DNA of 64,000 nucleotides from Fodinibius salipaludis (GCF_002287075.1 NZ_NSKE01000003.1:186001-250000), one strand, 5' to 3'. Shown: positions 35,490-44,364, counted from the first letter of the stretch. The notes: generated by a model from the sequence alone, not told the origin. Numbers and translations are program-made.

Positions 35490-37382
35490 ATGAAATTAAG
35501 ACATTTACTTTTACCGCTACTATTTTTGGGGCTAACATTTTCTGCCGATGCACAGGATGAAAATTACTGGCAGCAAGAGGTAGAGTATGAAATGGATATC
35601 GATGTTGATGTCGAAGATCATCAATTTACCGGGACTCAGAAGCTGACGTATCATAATAATTCGCCCGATACGCTGCATCGCGTTTTCTATCACCTATATT
35701 TTAACGCGTTTCAGCCCAACAGTATGATGGATGTCCGTTCACGTACAATTGAAGATCCGGACAGCCGCGTGCGAGATCGTATTCAGAAATTGCCCAAAGA
35801 TGAGATTGGCTATCATCACATCAACAGCCTTAAACAAAATGGTGATGCCGTTTCTTACAGTGTTGAAGGTACCGTCATGGAAGTTACTCTGAATGAGCCT
35901 ATTGCGCCTGGTGAATCCACTGTTTTTAATATGGAGTTTGAAAGCCAGGTGCCGCGACAAATTCGTCGCAGCGGCTGGATGAACAAAGAAGGTGTGGAGC
36001 TTTCGATGAGCCAGTGGTATCCTAAGATTTCGGAATATGACGATAACGGCTGGCATCCCAATCCCTATATAGGTCGTGAGTTTTATGGTGTTTTCGGTAG
36101 CTTTGACGTCGAAATTTCGATCGACAGTTCGTACGTATTGGGATCAACGGGGCACTTGCAAAATCCTGAAGAAATTGGACACGGTTATGCCGAAGAGTAT
36201 GATCGAGCCAATTCCGAAAAATTAACGTGGCACTGGAAGGCGGATAACGTCCATGACTTTATGTGGGGCGCCGATCCCGACTTTACACATACGACAGCCC
36301 AAGTGCCAAATGGGCCGAAATTGCATTTCTTTTACCAAAAAGATACGGTGGCTGTTAATGCTGATCGGTATTCCCAAGAACAGCTTCGTCAAAATTGGGA
36401 GCAATTGCCTGAGTATGCGGTAAAAGCCTTTCAATATATGAGCAGTCACTATGGAAAATATCCCTATGACAAATATTCCTTTATCCAAGGTGGCGACGGC
36501 GGAATGGAATACCCCATGGGAACGCTCATCACCGGCAACCGATCGCTTGGTAGCCTTGTAGGAGTTTCTGTTCACGAGCTTATTCACTCATGGTACCAAG
36601 GGGTGTTGGCCAACAACGAAAGTCGCTATCCCTGGATTGATGAAGGTTTTACGACGTATGCATCAGCCCTGACCATGGCCCATCTGTTTAATGACGGGAA
36701 GGGTAAAAATGTGCATGAACGTTCTTATCAATCCTATTACAATATTATTGAAGACGGCAAGCAGGAGGCAATGGATACGCATGCCGATCACTTCCATACC
36801 AATCGTGGTTATGGAACGGCTTCGTATTCAACCGGAGCGGTATTCTTAAATCAGCTGCGTTACATCATTGGTGGGGAAACCTTTGATCGCGGGATGAAAC
36901 GATTTTTCAAAGAGTGGAAATTTAAGCATCCCAATGGGCGTGATTTTCTGCAGGTTATGGAAGAGGAATCAAATATGGTACTGGACTGGTATTATCAATA
37001 CTTTATCGAGAGTACCAAGCATATCGATTATGGAATCACCTCAATGTTAGGGGTCGATGGGTCAACGTACGTAACACTAAAACGTGAAGATCTGATGCCG
37101 ATGCCGATCGACCTGATGGTTACGTATAAGGATGGCAGCAAGGAACAGATTTACATTCCTATGCGCATTATGCGGAATACCAAGCCGAACGAAAATCCTG
37201 ATATCCCCCGCACTATCAAAAAGGATTGGCCGTGGGTGAATCCTACATATACCGTTGAAATCTCCCGATCACCCAAAGAGATAAAGCGTGTTGAGATTGA
37301 TCCTACAAAACGCTTGGCTGATATCAATCGTGATAATAATGTTATTGAGATGGATGAATATATGAAGCCTGCGAAGAATTGA
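35490..37382 (+). CDS. M1-family metallopeptidase, exported
   Basis: The frame is open from 35316 but overlaps recR, so I use the ATG at 35490, which begins a signal peptide (MKLRHLLLPLLFLGLTFSAD, AQ cleavage). The mature gluzincin follows; 630 aa in total. The zinc site is HELIHSW with H362, E363, H366 and the third ligand E385 in PWIDEGFTTYA. GGMEYPMGT (337-345) is the exopeptidase GxMEN-like motif in altered form. The N-terminal beta domain (about 30-250) matches M1 aminopeptidases. It probably degrades peptides in the periplasm. A strong terminator follows. Confidence 0.92.
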   Translation: MKLRHLLLPLLFLGLTFSADAQDENYWQQEVEYEMDIDVDVEDHQFTGTQKLTYHNNSPDTLHRVFYHLYFNAFQPNSMMDVRSRTIEDPDSRVRDRIQKLPKDEIGYHHINSLKQNGDAVSYSVEGTVMEVTLNEPIAPGESTVFNMEFESQVPRQIRRSGWMNKEGVELSMSQWYPKISEYDDNGWHPNPYIGREFYGVFGSFDVEISIDSSYVLGSTGHLQNPEEIGHGYAEEYDRANSEKLTWHWKADNVHDFMWGADPDFTHTTAQVPNGPKLHFFYQKDTVAVNADRYSQEQLRQNWEQLPEYAVKAFQYMSSHYGKYPYDKYSFIQGGDGGMEYPMGTLITGNRSLGSLVGVSVHELIHSWYQGVLANNESRYPWIDEGFTTYASALTMAHLFNDGKGKNVHERSYQSYYNIIEDGKQEAMDTHADHFHTNRGYGTASYSTGAVFLNQLRYIIGGETFDRGMKRFFKEWKFKHPNGRDFLQVMEEESNMVLDWYYQYFIESTKHIDYGITSMLGVDGSTYVTLKREDLMPMPIDLMVTYKDGSKEQIYIPMRIMRNTKPNENPDIPRTIKKDWPWVNPTYTVEISRSPKEIKRVEIDPTKRLADINRDNNVIEMDEYMKPAKN

Positions 37383-37409
37383 TTGAGAAACCTTGCGATA
37401 CAATTTTTA

Positions 37410-37440
37410 AAGCCCGGATTTAGCGATCCGGGCTTTTTTT
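37410..37440 (+). terminator. Intrinsic terminator after the M1 peptidase
   Basis: AAGCCCGGAT (37410-37419), loop TTAGCG, ATCCGGGCTT (37426-37435), then more T: a perfect 10-bp GC-rich stem with a U-tract, 28 bp past the stop. Confidence 0.92.
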
Positions 37441-37499
37441 ATTTTAGTTACAATCGAAATGACACCAAATTTAAAAAGCGAAGAAGCTGGGAGTTATCC

Positions 37500-37784
37500 T
37501 TATAAGTAATTAATAAACTCCCATTGGGGATTTTCGTTCTCAATTAACGTTTTCTTTTTTTTATGGGACCATTTTTTTAATTCCTTTTCCCTTTCTATCG
37601 CCTTTTGAGCTGTTTTGTAGGTCTCATAGTAAATTAGCTTGTAGCAATAGTAACGACCGGGAAAAGTTTGTCGATCTCCTCTGTTTTTATAGTGTTCGTT
37701 AAGCTGTTCGCAGAGATTATCGCTCATACCTATGAATAGTGTCGATCTCCCGGGATTGGTGGTAATATAAACGTAATAAGGCAT
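37500..37784 (-). CDS. GIY-YIG domain protein, copy 1 (catalytic Arg lost)
   Basis: 94 aa, a single GIY-YIG domain. The GIY strand is YVYITTN, the YIG strand is STLFIGM, and the conserved Glu lies in AIEREKELKKW. The Arg normally found in the following helix (R-x2-x-H) is Gln here: CEQLNEHYKNRG versus SERLKEHYENRG in the neighbouring paralog. GIY-YIG domains are nicking or structure-specific nucleases, so this copy may bind but not cut. It shares a 41-nt identical stretch with copy 2 (37618-37658 and 38109-38149), indicating recent duplication or gene conversion. Both genes are set among GTCAT palindromes. Confidence 0.85.
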   Translation of the reverse strand: MPYYVYITTNPGRSTLFIGMSDNLCEQLNEHYKNRGDRQTFPGRYYCYKLIYYETYKTAQKAIEREKELKKWSHKKKKTLIENENPQWEFINYL

Positions 37785-37873
37785 TCTGAATTTTATCTTT
37801 TGAATCTTATATAGGTAAGATCTGTAAAAGGGTAAATCCTTACAGTTTATTTTAGAATAAATAGCTCTGGGAT

Positions 37874-37960
37874 TGTCATTTAGACCATAGAGAGGGATCT
37901 TTGGTTCCCATTGATCAAAACAAAGATTATCAATTCACGTACGTTACGTTCAAAATGACA
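37874..37960. repeat. GTCAT palindromic repeat between the GIY-YIG genes
   Basis: Starts GTCATTTAGACCATAGAGAG and ends TTACGTTCAAAATGACA, with GGATCTTTGGTT and AACAAAGATTATC as inner inverted parts. It is a full but diverged member of the GTCATCTCGA...TCGAAATGAC family, and sits 90 bp upstream of copy 1, just after the stop of copy 2. Confidence 0.7.
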
Positions 37961-37966
37961 TAGAAG

Positions 37967-38275
37967 TCAAAGCCGACCAACCCGGAAGTCATCGTTATAG
38001 TTAAGAAACTTCCAACCGGGGTTCACATTATTAATCAATATTTCTTTCTTATCACGACGCCACTTTTTTAATTCTTTCTCTCGCTCAATTGCTTTTTGAG
38101 CTGTGCGATAGGTCTCATAGTAAATTAGCTTGTAGCAATAGTAACGACCAGCAAAAGTTTCAGGATCTCCTCGGTTTTCATAATGTTCTTTTAGCCGTTC
38201 GCTCAGCTCTTTTGTTATTCCGATGTACAAGGTGGTTCTCCCGGGATTTGTCGTGATATAAGTATAAAATGGCAT
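37967..38275 (-). CDS. GIY-YIG domain protein, copy 2
   Basis: 102 aa with a complete GIY-YIG domain: YTYITTN (GIY strand), TTLYIGI (YIG strand), Arg in SERLKEHYENRG, the conserved Tyr/Lys region GRYYCYKLIYYETY and Glu in AIEREKELKKW. It is about three quarters identical to copy 1. Small one-domain GIY-YIG proteins of this type (YhbQ-like) are frequent in Bacteroidota with no proven role. Both strands around the gene carry GTCAT palindromes (37874-37960 downstream; 38364-38668 upstream). Confidence 0.88.
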   Translation of the reverse strand: MPFYTYITTNPGRTTLYIGITKELSERLKEHYENRGDPETFAGRYYCYKLIYYETYRTAQKAIEREKELKKWRRDKKEILINNVNPGWKFLNYNDDFRVGRL

Positions 38276-38730
38276 TGTATCTCAATTATTTGAACTTACA
38301 GGTAAGATCCGATGGAAAGCCATTCCTTACATCTTTTCCGGATACTTAATACCATATTCTTTTGAAACATTGATTTCTCACTATGCTATGTTTCGCTTGA
38401 AATGACGGCATTAGGTGTGTTTTTTGTTGTCATCTCGAACGGAGTGAGAGATCCTTGTTTTCGACCCGAGTTAATAAAAGCCTTATAAATAAAACATAGA
38501 TTTCTCGCTTACACTCGAAATGACGATTAGATTGTAGATTAGAAATGAGAAAAAAATCCACCAAACTGCAACTACCATGTCATCTCGACCGCAGGGAGAG
38601 ATCTTTGTTTTCAATAAATAGCAACAAGCTTAAAATATAGTTTTCTCACTTTGCTCGGTCACAAATGGTAAGCCAGGGTGAGAATGATGGAAAATTATTC
38701 ATCTATCTATCATAAAAGGGTAGTAAGTAT
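38276..38730. repeat. Cluster of GTCAT palindromic repeats
   Basis: This 455-bp gene-free region holds three members of one family. A lone right half is at 38364-38406 (GATTTCTCACTATGC...CGCTTGAAATGACG). A full element at 38429-38524 opens GTCATCTCGAACGGAGTGAG and closes ATTTCTCGCTTACACTCGAA with ATGAC. A third at 38579-38668 opens GTCATCTCGACCGCAGGGAG and closes TTTCTCACTTTGCTCGGTCA. Left halves carry GAGATC(C/T)TTGTTTT; right halves AAAACATAGATTTCTC. The halves are inverted, so each full unit can fold into a long imperfect hairpin. Confidence 0.8.
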
Positions 38731-40017
38731 TTAAAAGTAGTATCCAATATTGATGTTAAACCGGGTATTCCAGCGCGGGTTATTTGTCCCGGCTCCTAAT
38801 CCTTCCCCAAAATTATCCGTTAGCCACGGTTGATTCTTCCCCGAAGCAATATCAAAATACGTGTACATCTTACCGGCCGTGACCATAAACCCGAGTACAT
38901 TGTGTTGGGTATCCGCAAAGGTTTCATTCACTTTATCGAGATAGGTGTAGTTATCATAGAACGTTAGGTTCGATATGGGTCCCCAGTCAACATCTTTGGA
39001 ATACGAAACGCCGAGTACGTACATATGTCCTTCGGCTGCAACGTCATAGCCCGGCGTACCATCGCTTGAGGGAAATCCGTAGGCTCCCATCTGAACCACA
39101 TCTACAGGATTACCCAGATCGTTTTGGGCATTATGGTTGTAATAGATGTATTCGGCTTTGACATTGAAATTGCCGTACATTCCGTCGATATGTGGAGCCA
39201 CTGCGTAGTGATCGCTTACCTCGTCAAGAGCGCTGTTATAAATGCCGCCGTATTGTAAAGAGGTGCCAAGCTCCGTACTACCTAACGATCCGTGATCCCA
39301 GTTATAAGCTACTCGTCCGTTAAACTGACTGGTTTCAGAATTTGACAACCCTTCATTGGGCTCTTCGATAATATCGTAGGAATAGCGGGCCGTATTCTGT
39401 GGGGCAAACTCGGCTATGCCATTGGGGTCGGCCTGCATGAAATAGGCCAGTTGAAAATCCCAGTTTTTACGTGAAGTGGTCAGTTTGAATCCCATGTCGT
39501 GATCGTCTTCTAATCCCAGGTAATAGGGAAGCTGGAACCACCAATTGTGGGAAGCATATTGAAGTAGGCCGAAAGGCACCTGGGTGACACCTATCTGCAG
39601 ATTTGTTTGATCCGAAAAATTATAGCCCAGCCAGCCCTGTTTTATGAAGTGTGTTCCAAAGGTGGGATAAAACCGATATTCTAAATTTATGTTAATACCT
39701 TCGGCGCGTCCCTCTACGTTGATGCGCCACATGTCGAATGTGAATTCGCTATCTCGCTCACCAATAGATCCCCCGTAATCCTCGAGATATAAATTATATC
39801 GAAGAGCCCCGCCAATTGATAAGTAATTGCTGGTATCTTCATTGGCTACGGCAAGAATCCCGGAATCCATAATCGATGGCCCATCGTTTTTATTTTCATC
39901 ATCATCGATTGCTAAAGCAGAAGAAGAGATAGAACTGATTAACCCAAAAACAAGGATTAAGAAAATGAACCGAGGATAAGACGTACAAATACGCGAATTC
40001 ATTGAACCTAAAGCCAT
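38731..40017 (-). CDS. Outer-membrane beta-barrel porin (phosphate-selective porin-like)
   Basis: Up to 428 aa; the ATG at 40002 (MNSRICTSYPRFIFLILVFG) is the better start for the signal peptide, which ends near SSALA. The rest is rich in alternating aromatic/polar strands (INVEGRAEGININLEYRFYP, WLGYNFSDQTNLQIGVTQVP, FDVEIS-type turns) and ends INIGYYF with the terminal aromatic expected for outer-membrane barrels. The motif NLQIGVTQVPFGLLQYASHN resembles OprO/P-type porins. The solute is unknown. The upstream gap carries a perfect 8-bp inverted repeat that may be an operator. Confidence 0.8.
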   Translation of the reverse strand: MALGSMNSRICTSYPRFIFLILVFGLISSISSSALAIDDDENKNDGPSIMDSGILAVANEDTSNYLSIGGALRYNLYLEDYGGSIGERDSEFTFDMWRINVEGRAEGININLEYRFYPTFGTHFIKQGWLGYNFSDQTNLQIGVTQVPFGLLQYASHNWWFQLPYYLGLEDDHDMGFKLTTSRKNWDFQLAYFMQADPNGIAEFAPQNTARYSYDIIEEPNEGLSNSETSQFNGRVAYNWDHGSLGSTELGTSLQYGGIYNSALDEVSDHYAVAPHIDGMYGNFNVKAEYIYYNHNAQNDLGNPVDVVQMGAYGFPSSDGTPGYDVAAEGHMYVLGVSYSKDVDWGPISNLTFYDNYTYLDKVNETFADTQHNVLGFMVTAGKMYTYFDIASGKNQPWLTDNFGEGLGAGTNNPRWNTRFNINIGYYF

Positions 40018-40090
40018 AACATAATCCCGATGTGTTTATGTATTATAGAGACTTCCCAGTTGAACACAGTTACAAGTTTTAACGGCAAAT

Positions 40091-40116
40091 AGTTCAGTGG
40101 TACTCTTAACTGAACT
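40091..40116. promoter_or_regulatory. Inverted repeat upstream of the porin gene
   Basis: AGTTCAGT (40091-40098) and ACTGAACT (40109-40116) are a perfect 8-bp inverted repeat with a 10-nt spacer, about 75-90 bp before the porin start and 144 bp after the end of the esterase gene. Its position suits an operator for the porin; no T-run follows, so a terminator is less likely. Confidence 0.4.
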
Positions 40117-40259
40117 GGACGTTCAATTATATTGATCAGATAGATCTGCGAATACAGTACAAGTTTTTACCCGTAAACAGGGTTCAGAATTTGTTGGTAG
40201 TGAGGAATGGATTTAAACTATTTCTGGATGGGTCATCTCTCGATGAGTATGGATTGGAG

Positions 40260-40928
40260 TTATCCTATATTATTGATGATGTGTTGGGCGTATTCAATTT
40301 CGTCTTTATTAACGGTATGTGCCATGCCTACATAAATTTTCTTGGTAACGTTGGCGCCAAGTTTTTCAAAGACCTCTTCGGTCAGATCAACACGCTCCTG
40401 CGGAATGTGTGGGTCCCGGTCACTACACCCCAAAAATACCGGAGTTTGCTCCAGTGATCCCTGGTAATTTTCGGGATCCACTTCTTCGCCAATAAGTCCG
40501 CCGCTAAATCCGACAATACCACCAAAACGCTGTGGGTGGCGCGCCGCGAATTCAGTTGTCAGGCAGGCCCCTTGTGAAAATCCGAGGAGGATAATTTTTT
40601 CGGTAGGAATGCCACCCTCATTTAGTTCCGAAATTTGGTCATAAATAGCCTGGAGTCCACTATTGATACCCGGCTGATTCATCTCTTTGGGAGCCATAAA
40701 TGAGCGCGGATACCACGTATGTCTCTTTGCCTGTATAGCTCTATAATGGATGTGATCGCCCTCAAACTCATCGGCAAACATCATCATACTTTGGGCCGAT
40801 GCGCCGCGACCGTGAATGAAGATCATGCTCATTTCAGCATTATCTATTTTTGCTCCATCGGTTACGAGCGGTTGATTTTGGTGTGGGCCGCTAAAGGGGT
40901 TTTGGGGATCAACTTGGAATAAGGACAT
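40260..40928 (-). CDS. Carboxylesterase/phospholipase (MhqD-like alpha/beta hydrolase)
   Basis: 222 aa. Alpha/beta-hydrolase with FIHGRGASAQSMM near the N-terminus, the nucleophile elbow LGFSQGACLTTEFA, Asp in FLGCSDRDPHIP and His in GMAHTVNKDE. It belongs to the phospholipase/carboxylesterase family. In Bacillus subtilis the homologous mhqD is co-transcribed with the ring-cleaving dioxygenase mhqO and induced by methylhydroquinone. Here it lies 18 bp after two MhqO-like genes in the same direction, which strongly suggests the same quinone-response role. Confidence 0.85.
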   Translation of the reverse strand: MSLFQVDPQNPFSGPHQNQPLVTDGAKIDNAEMSMIFIHGRGASAQSMMMFADEFEGDHIHYRAIQAKRHTWYPRSFMAPKEMNQPGINSGLQAIYDQISELNEGGIPTEKIILLGFSQGACLTTEFAARHPQRFGGIVGFSGGLIGEEVDPENYQGSLEQTPVFLGCSDRDPHIPQERVDLTEEVFEKLGANVTKKIYVGMAHTVNKDEIEYAQHIINNIG

Positions 40929-40946
40929 GGTTGGGTGTTTTGGACT

Positions 40947-41876
40947 TCAGGTTTTGATAGGTGGCAATGCAGCTTCAATTTGCTCTCGCTTGGGTTCGTG
41001 CCACGGAGTTAATTCCAGTTTATCTGCCTGATCTTCGGAAGGATCGGCATTGACAAAGTACCCGGGGCCGTTGGTCGCCATTTCGAAAAGTACGCCGCCG
41101 GGGGTACGATAATACACGGATTTAAAAAAGTGTCGGTCAATAATTTCGGTCGGTTGCAGTCCGCGCCGGATAATTTCAAAGCGCATTTGAGTCAAGTCCT
41201 CTTTGTCTTCGCTTTGAAATGCTACGTGATGGACAATACCAGCTCCATTTTGTCCGGCTTGTGAGTCGACTTTTTCAATAATCAGGCTGTGGCCGAGTAT
41301 GCTCTCCGTTTCATAAAGCGTGAGGTTATTTTCGCTATCCGTTTTCTCAAACCCTAAAACGGAGGTCAAAATTTCTTCGGTCTGTTCTATCTGATCAAGT
41401 TTTAGCGTGGTGCTCCAAAATCCCTGAATCTGATGCTCTTTGGAAACGGGGGACTGTTCCCAGCTGTGAAGCTCATCATCATAATCAAAGACCAAATGCA
41501 GCTGTAAGCCATCGGGATCTTTAAACGAAATATGAGTTTTTCCAAAGCGAGAAAAAGGGTCGCTGTGGGATATATCTTGCTTATCCAAGCGATCCTGCCA
41601 GTAATCCAGAGAATCTTTGGGTACAGTTAGTGAAACTTCCGTAGCTTCTCCCGAACCCGGGTTACCTTGGCGGGCGCGCGGCCAGGGAAAAAAGGTAAGG
41701 CTGGAGCCCGGACTACCCTCAGCATTGGCATAGAAGAGATGATATTTAGTGGGGTCGTCCTGATTGACTGTTTTCTTGACCATGCGCATCCCCAGTTTTT
41801 TGACGTAGAAATCGTAGTTATCCTGGGGATCACTGGCAATTACTGATATATGATGTAATCCTCTGTGATTGGTCAT
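40947..41876 (-). CDS. Ring-cleaving dioxygenase, MhqO-like (copy 2)
   Basis: 309 aa with two vicinal-oxygen-chelate (glyoxalase/extradiol) modules. The first begins GLHHISVIASDPQDNYDFYV and the second begins near GFWSTTLKLDQIEQTEEI. Candidate metal ligands are His in LHHISV, His in IVHHVAFQSED and Glu in VLFEMATNGPG. Same length and layout as the upstream gene (about half identical), so the two are tandem paralogs, possibly with different hydroquinone or catechol substrates. There are 8 bp between them and 18 bp to the esterase. Confidence 0.88.
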   Translation of the reverse strand: MTNHRGLHHISVIASDPQDNYDFYVKKLGMRMVKKTVNQDDPTKYHLFYANAEGSPGSSLTFFPWPRARQGNPGSGEATEVSLTVPKDSLDYWQDRLDKQDISHSDPFSRFGKTHISFKDPDGLQLHLVFDYDDELHSWEQSPVSKEHQIQGFWSTTLKLDQIEQTEEILTSVLGFEKTDSENNLTLYETESILGHSLIIEKVDSQAGQNGAGIVHHVAFQSEDKEDLTQMRFEIIRRGLQPTEIIDRHFFKSVYYRTPGGVLFEMATNGPGYFVNADPSEDQADKLELTPWHEPKREQIEAALPPIKT

Positions 41877-41884
41877 AATGGTTC

Positions 41885-42814
41885 CTAACTATTTAGTGTT
41901 GGAAGCTCTTTCTCAATTATGGAACGTTCGTGTTCGAGCCAGTCGGGTAGTTTCAAAGATGTCCCCAGCTCGTCCGGTTCTTCATCGCGCGTAAAACCGG
42001 GTGGGTCGGTGGCAATTTCAAAAAGGATACCGCCCGGCTCATGAAAGTAGACCGATTTAAAGTAGTCACGATCTTTCACTTCGGTAAGATAATACCCTTT
42101 GTTGAGAAGTTGTTTGCGCAGGGATTGTTGCTCTTTTTCATCTTCGACCCGAAAGGCAATATGATGCACCGTGCCTTTGCCCGGACGTCCATTCAGGTCA
42201 AATCCATCAATAATTTCAACGGTTGCGCCAAAGTCGGCGTCGGATTCGTAGAGATACCTGTTGTCAAATTGATTGGTCAGCTCAAATCCGAGATCGTCTT
42301 CAAGCAGACGTCCGGCCCCCGAATAGTTTTCTTCGCCCAAAGTGGCGCCGTGAATACCTCGGATAGCATAGTTCTGAGGTATGGGTCCATCCGACCAGCC
42401 GTCAAAAATATTAGCTTTGGGATCAAGTACGAGCTCAAGATGAAGTCCGTCAGGATCCTGTAAGCCGATTATTTCTTTTCCAAAGCGGGAAAAAGGTTCC
42501 TCAATGTCGAGACCGTACTCACGAAGATGATCCAGCCAAAAAGTTTTTGAACCGGTTGGAACCGAAAAGGAAACGGCAACAACTTGTCCGCGATCGGGAT
42601 CTCCATCTTGCAGATGCTCCCAGGGGAAAAAGGTAAGTATAGTTCCGGGATTTCCGGATGCATCCCCGTAGTATAAATGGTATACCGAAGGGTCGTCAAA
42701 GTTGACCGTCTTTTTGACGAGTCGCAGACCCAGAACCTCAGTATAAAACCGGTGATTTTCTTTGGGATCTCCGGCTACGGCCGTAATATGATGAATACCT
42801 TTGCTGTGTGACAT
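41885..42814 (-). CDS. Ring-cleaving dioxygenase, MhqO-like (copy 1)
   Basis: 309 aa, first gene of the three-gene operon. The N-terminal module starts GIHHITAVAGDPKENHRFYT and contains KKTVNFDDPSVYHLYYGDAS; the second starts near AIRGIHGATLGEENYSG. Metal ligands probably include His in IHHITAV, His in GTVHHIAFRVED and Glu in ILFEIATDPPG. In B. subtilis MhqO-type enzymes open hydroquinone rings and confer quinone resistance; that function is inferred from family and gene order. Confidence 0.88.
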   Translation of the reverse strand: MSHSKGIHHITAVAGDPKENHRFYTEVLGLRLVKKTVNFDDPSVYHLYYGDASGNPGTILTFFPWEHLQDGDPDRGQVVAVSFSVPTGSKTFWLDHLREYGLDIEEPFSRFGKEIIGLQDPDGLHLELVLDPKANIFDGWSDGPIPQNYAIRGIHGATLGEENYSGAGRLLEDDLGFELTNQFDNRYLYESDADFGATVEIIDGFDLNGRPGKGTVHHIAFRVEDEKEQQSLRKQLLNKGYYLTEVKDRDYFKSVYFHEPGGILFEIATDPPGFTRDEEPDELGTSLKLPDWLEHERSIIEKELPTLNS

Positions 42815-42944
42815 AAATTCTTAGTTCATACTTTGTTTACCTGTAAATCGTACCCAAAAGATAGTGGTTGCAGGATAGAAATCTATATTGGAGTTTGTTT
42901 AAATGGTGGAATTCAATAAGGCTTAGAATGTATTATGAGTTAAG

Positions 42945-43020
42945 GTGTCATCCTGAATTTAGTTCAGGATCTTAGGTTTCATACTTTTATAACAGATTCT
43001 GAAACAAGTTCAGAATGACA
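42945..43020. repeat. GTGTCATCCTGAA...TTCAGAATGACA palindromic element
   Basis: GTGTCATCCTGAATTTAGTT followed by CAGGATCT forms the left half, and AGATTCTGAAACAAGTTCAG followed by AATGACA the right half. The outer ends GTGTCAT/ATGACA are inverted and each half has its own CCTGAA/TTCAGG stem. It lies between the mhq-like operon and the Old Yellow Enzyme gene. Related copies are at 34682-34770 and, as a fragment, 7423-7442. Confidence 0.7.
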
Positions 43021-43053
43021 TGTATTCTAAAATGTCCGACATTAACATTTAGG

Positions 43054-44160
43054 CTACTCCGCAGCCACTTCCGCGGATTCATTTAGGAACGGATAGTCGG
43101 TATAGCCTTCTTCACCGCCACCGTAGAATGTGCTTTGGTCCGGTTCGTTGAGTTCAGCCCCGGCTGCAAAACGAGCAGGCAGATCAGGATTAGCAATAAA
43201 CGGGCGCCCGTAAGCCAATAAGTCAGCTATTCCATCTTTAATGGCTTTATTGCCACTTTCTTTGTCGTAACCTACGTTGGTAATGATAGTCCCTTCGTAA
43301 ATTTCACGGAAGTATTTAGTGACTTCAGTAGGATAGTTGTTGAGATCACTGACATCGTTCATGGGCTCCATTAGGTGTACGTAAGCCAGGTTGAAATCGT
43401 TGAGTTGTTCTAACAGATAGCAAAAAGTTTCTTTGGGATTAGAATCACTGATACCCTGATTGCGTCCGGCCGGTGAAAATCGAATGCCTGTTTTGCCTGC
43501 CCCGATTGCATTCACAACAGCATCAACTACTTCGATGGCAAAGCGGATACGGTTTTTAAGACTTCCCCCGTATTCATCAGTACGTTTATTGGTACCGTCT
43601 TTCAGAAATTGATCGATGAGATATCCATTGGCTCCGTGAATCTCCACACCGTCAAAACCGGCTTTTATAGCATTGCGAGCAGCTTGGACATAATCCTCAA
43701 TAATGCCTGGAATTTCGTCCGTTTTAAGGGCACGCGGAGTAACAAAATCCTTCATCCCATCCGCCGTGAAAATCTGTCCCTCAGGTTTTACGGCAGAAGG
43801 AGCTACCGGAGGTTCACCATTGTGGTATCGGGGATGGGATACTCTGCCTACATGCCAGATTTGGGCGAAAATTTTGCCATCTTTCTCATGCACAGCTTTT
43901 GTTACTTTCTTCCATCCTTCGACCTGTTCATCCGTGTGAATGCCGGGCGTCCACGGATAGCCGATACCCTGTTGTGAAATTTGCGTGCCTTCACTGATGA
44001 TAAGTCCCGCTGATGATCGCTGCCGATAGTATTTCGCCATTAAATCGGTAGGTACATTGCCTTCTCCTGCTCGGCTTCGTGTCATTGGGGCCATCACCAT
44101 ACGGTTGGCCAATTCAGTTCCGGACAAATTGTATGTAGTTAACAGTGGTTGCTTGTTCAT
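43054..44160 (-). CDS. Old Yellow Enzyme-family alkene reductase (NemA-like)
   Basis: 368 aa FMN-dependent TIM barrel. Reduces activated C=C bonds of enones, quinones, maleimides and nitro compounds with NAD(P)H. Motifs: NRMVMAPMTRSRA at the N-terminus, the glycine-rich HVGRVSHPRYHNG loop, HGANGYLIDQFLKDGTNKRT followed by DEYGGS, and the phosphate-binding ADLLAYGRPFIANPDLP. NemA-type enzymes are part of electrophile stress responses. It is upstream of the mhq-like operon in the same direction but separated by 239 bp with a repeat, so probably separately transcribed. Confidence 0.92.
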   Translation of the reverse strand: MNKQPLLTTYNLSGTELANRMVMAPMTRSRAGEGNVPTDLMAKYYRQRSSAGLIISEGTQISQQGIGYPWTPGIHTDEQVEGWKKVTKAVHEKDGKIFAQIWHVGRVSHPRYHNGEPPVAPSAVKPEGQIFTADGMKDFVTPRALKTDEIPGIIEDYVQAARNAIKAGFDGVEIHGANGYLIDQFLKDGTNKRTDEYGGSLKNRIRFAIEVVDAVVNAIGAGKTGIRFSPAGRNQGISDSNPKETFCYLLEQLNDFNLAYVHLMEPMNDVSDLNNYPTEVTKYFREIYEGTIITNVGYDKESGNKAIKDGIADLLAYGRPFIANPDLPARFAAGAELNEPDQSTFYGGGEEGYTDYPFLNESAEVAAE

Positions 44161-44364
44161 AAATATCCTGTAGTTAGATTCAATAAACTCCTTTGTTTGA
44201 ATATTAATTTAATATTGAACTATTTAATAACAAAATAGATAATTCCTATGTTTCTTATTGATTTTACTAAACACCGGACGTCATTACTCTATTCCTTTGT
44301 TACAGCTATAATTTGTAGATTAGGGTGATAAATATCGATTTAAAGTCTGAAATCAGTTATTACC

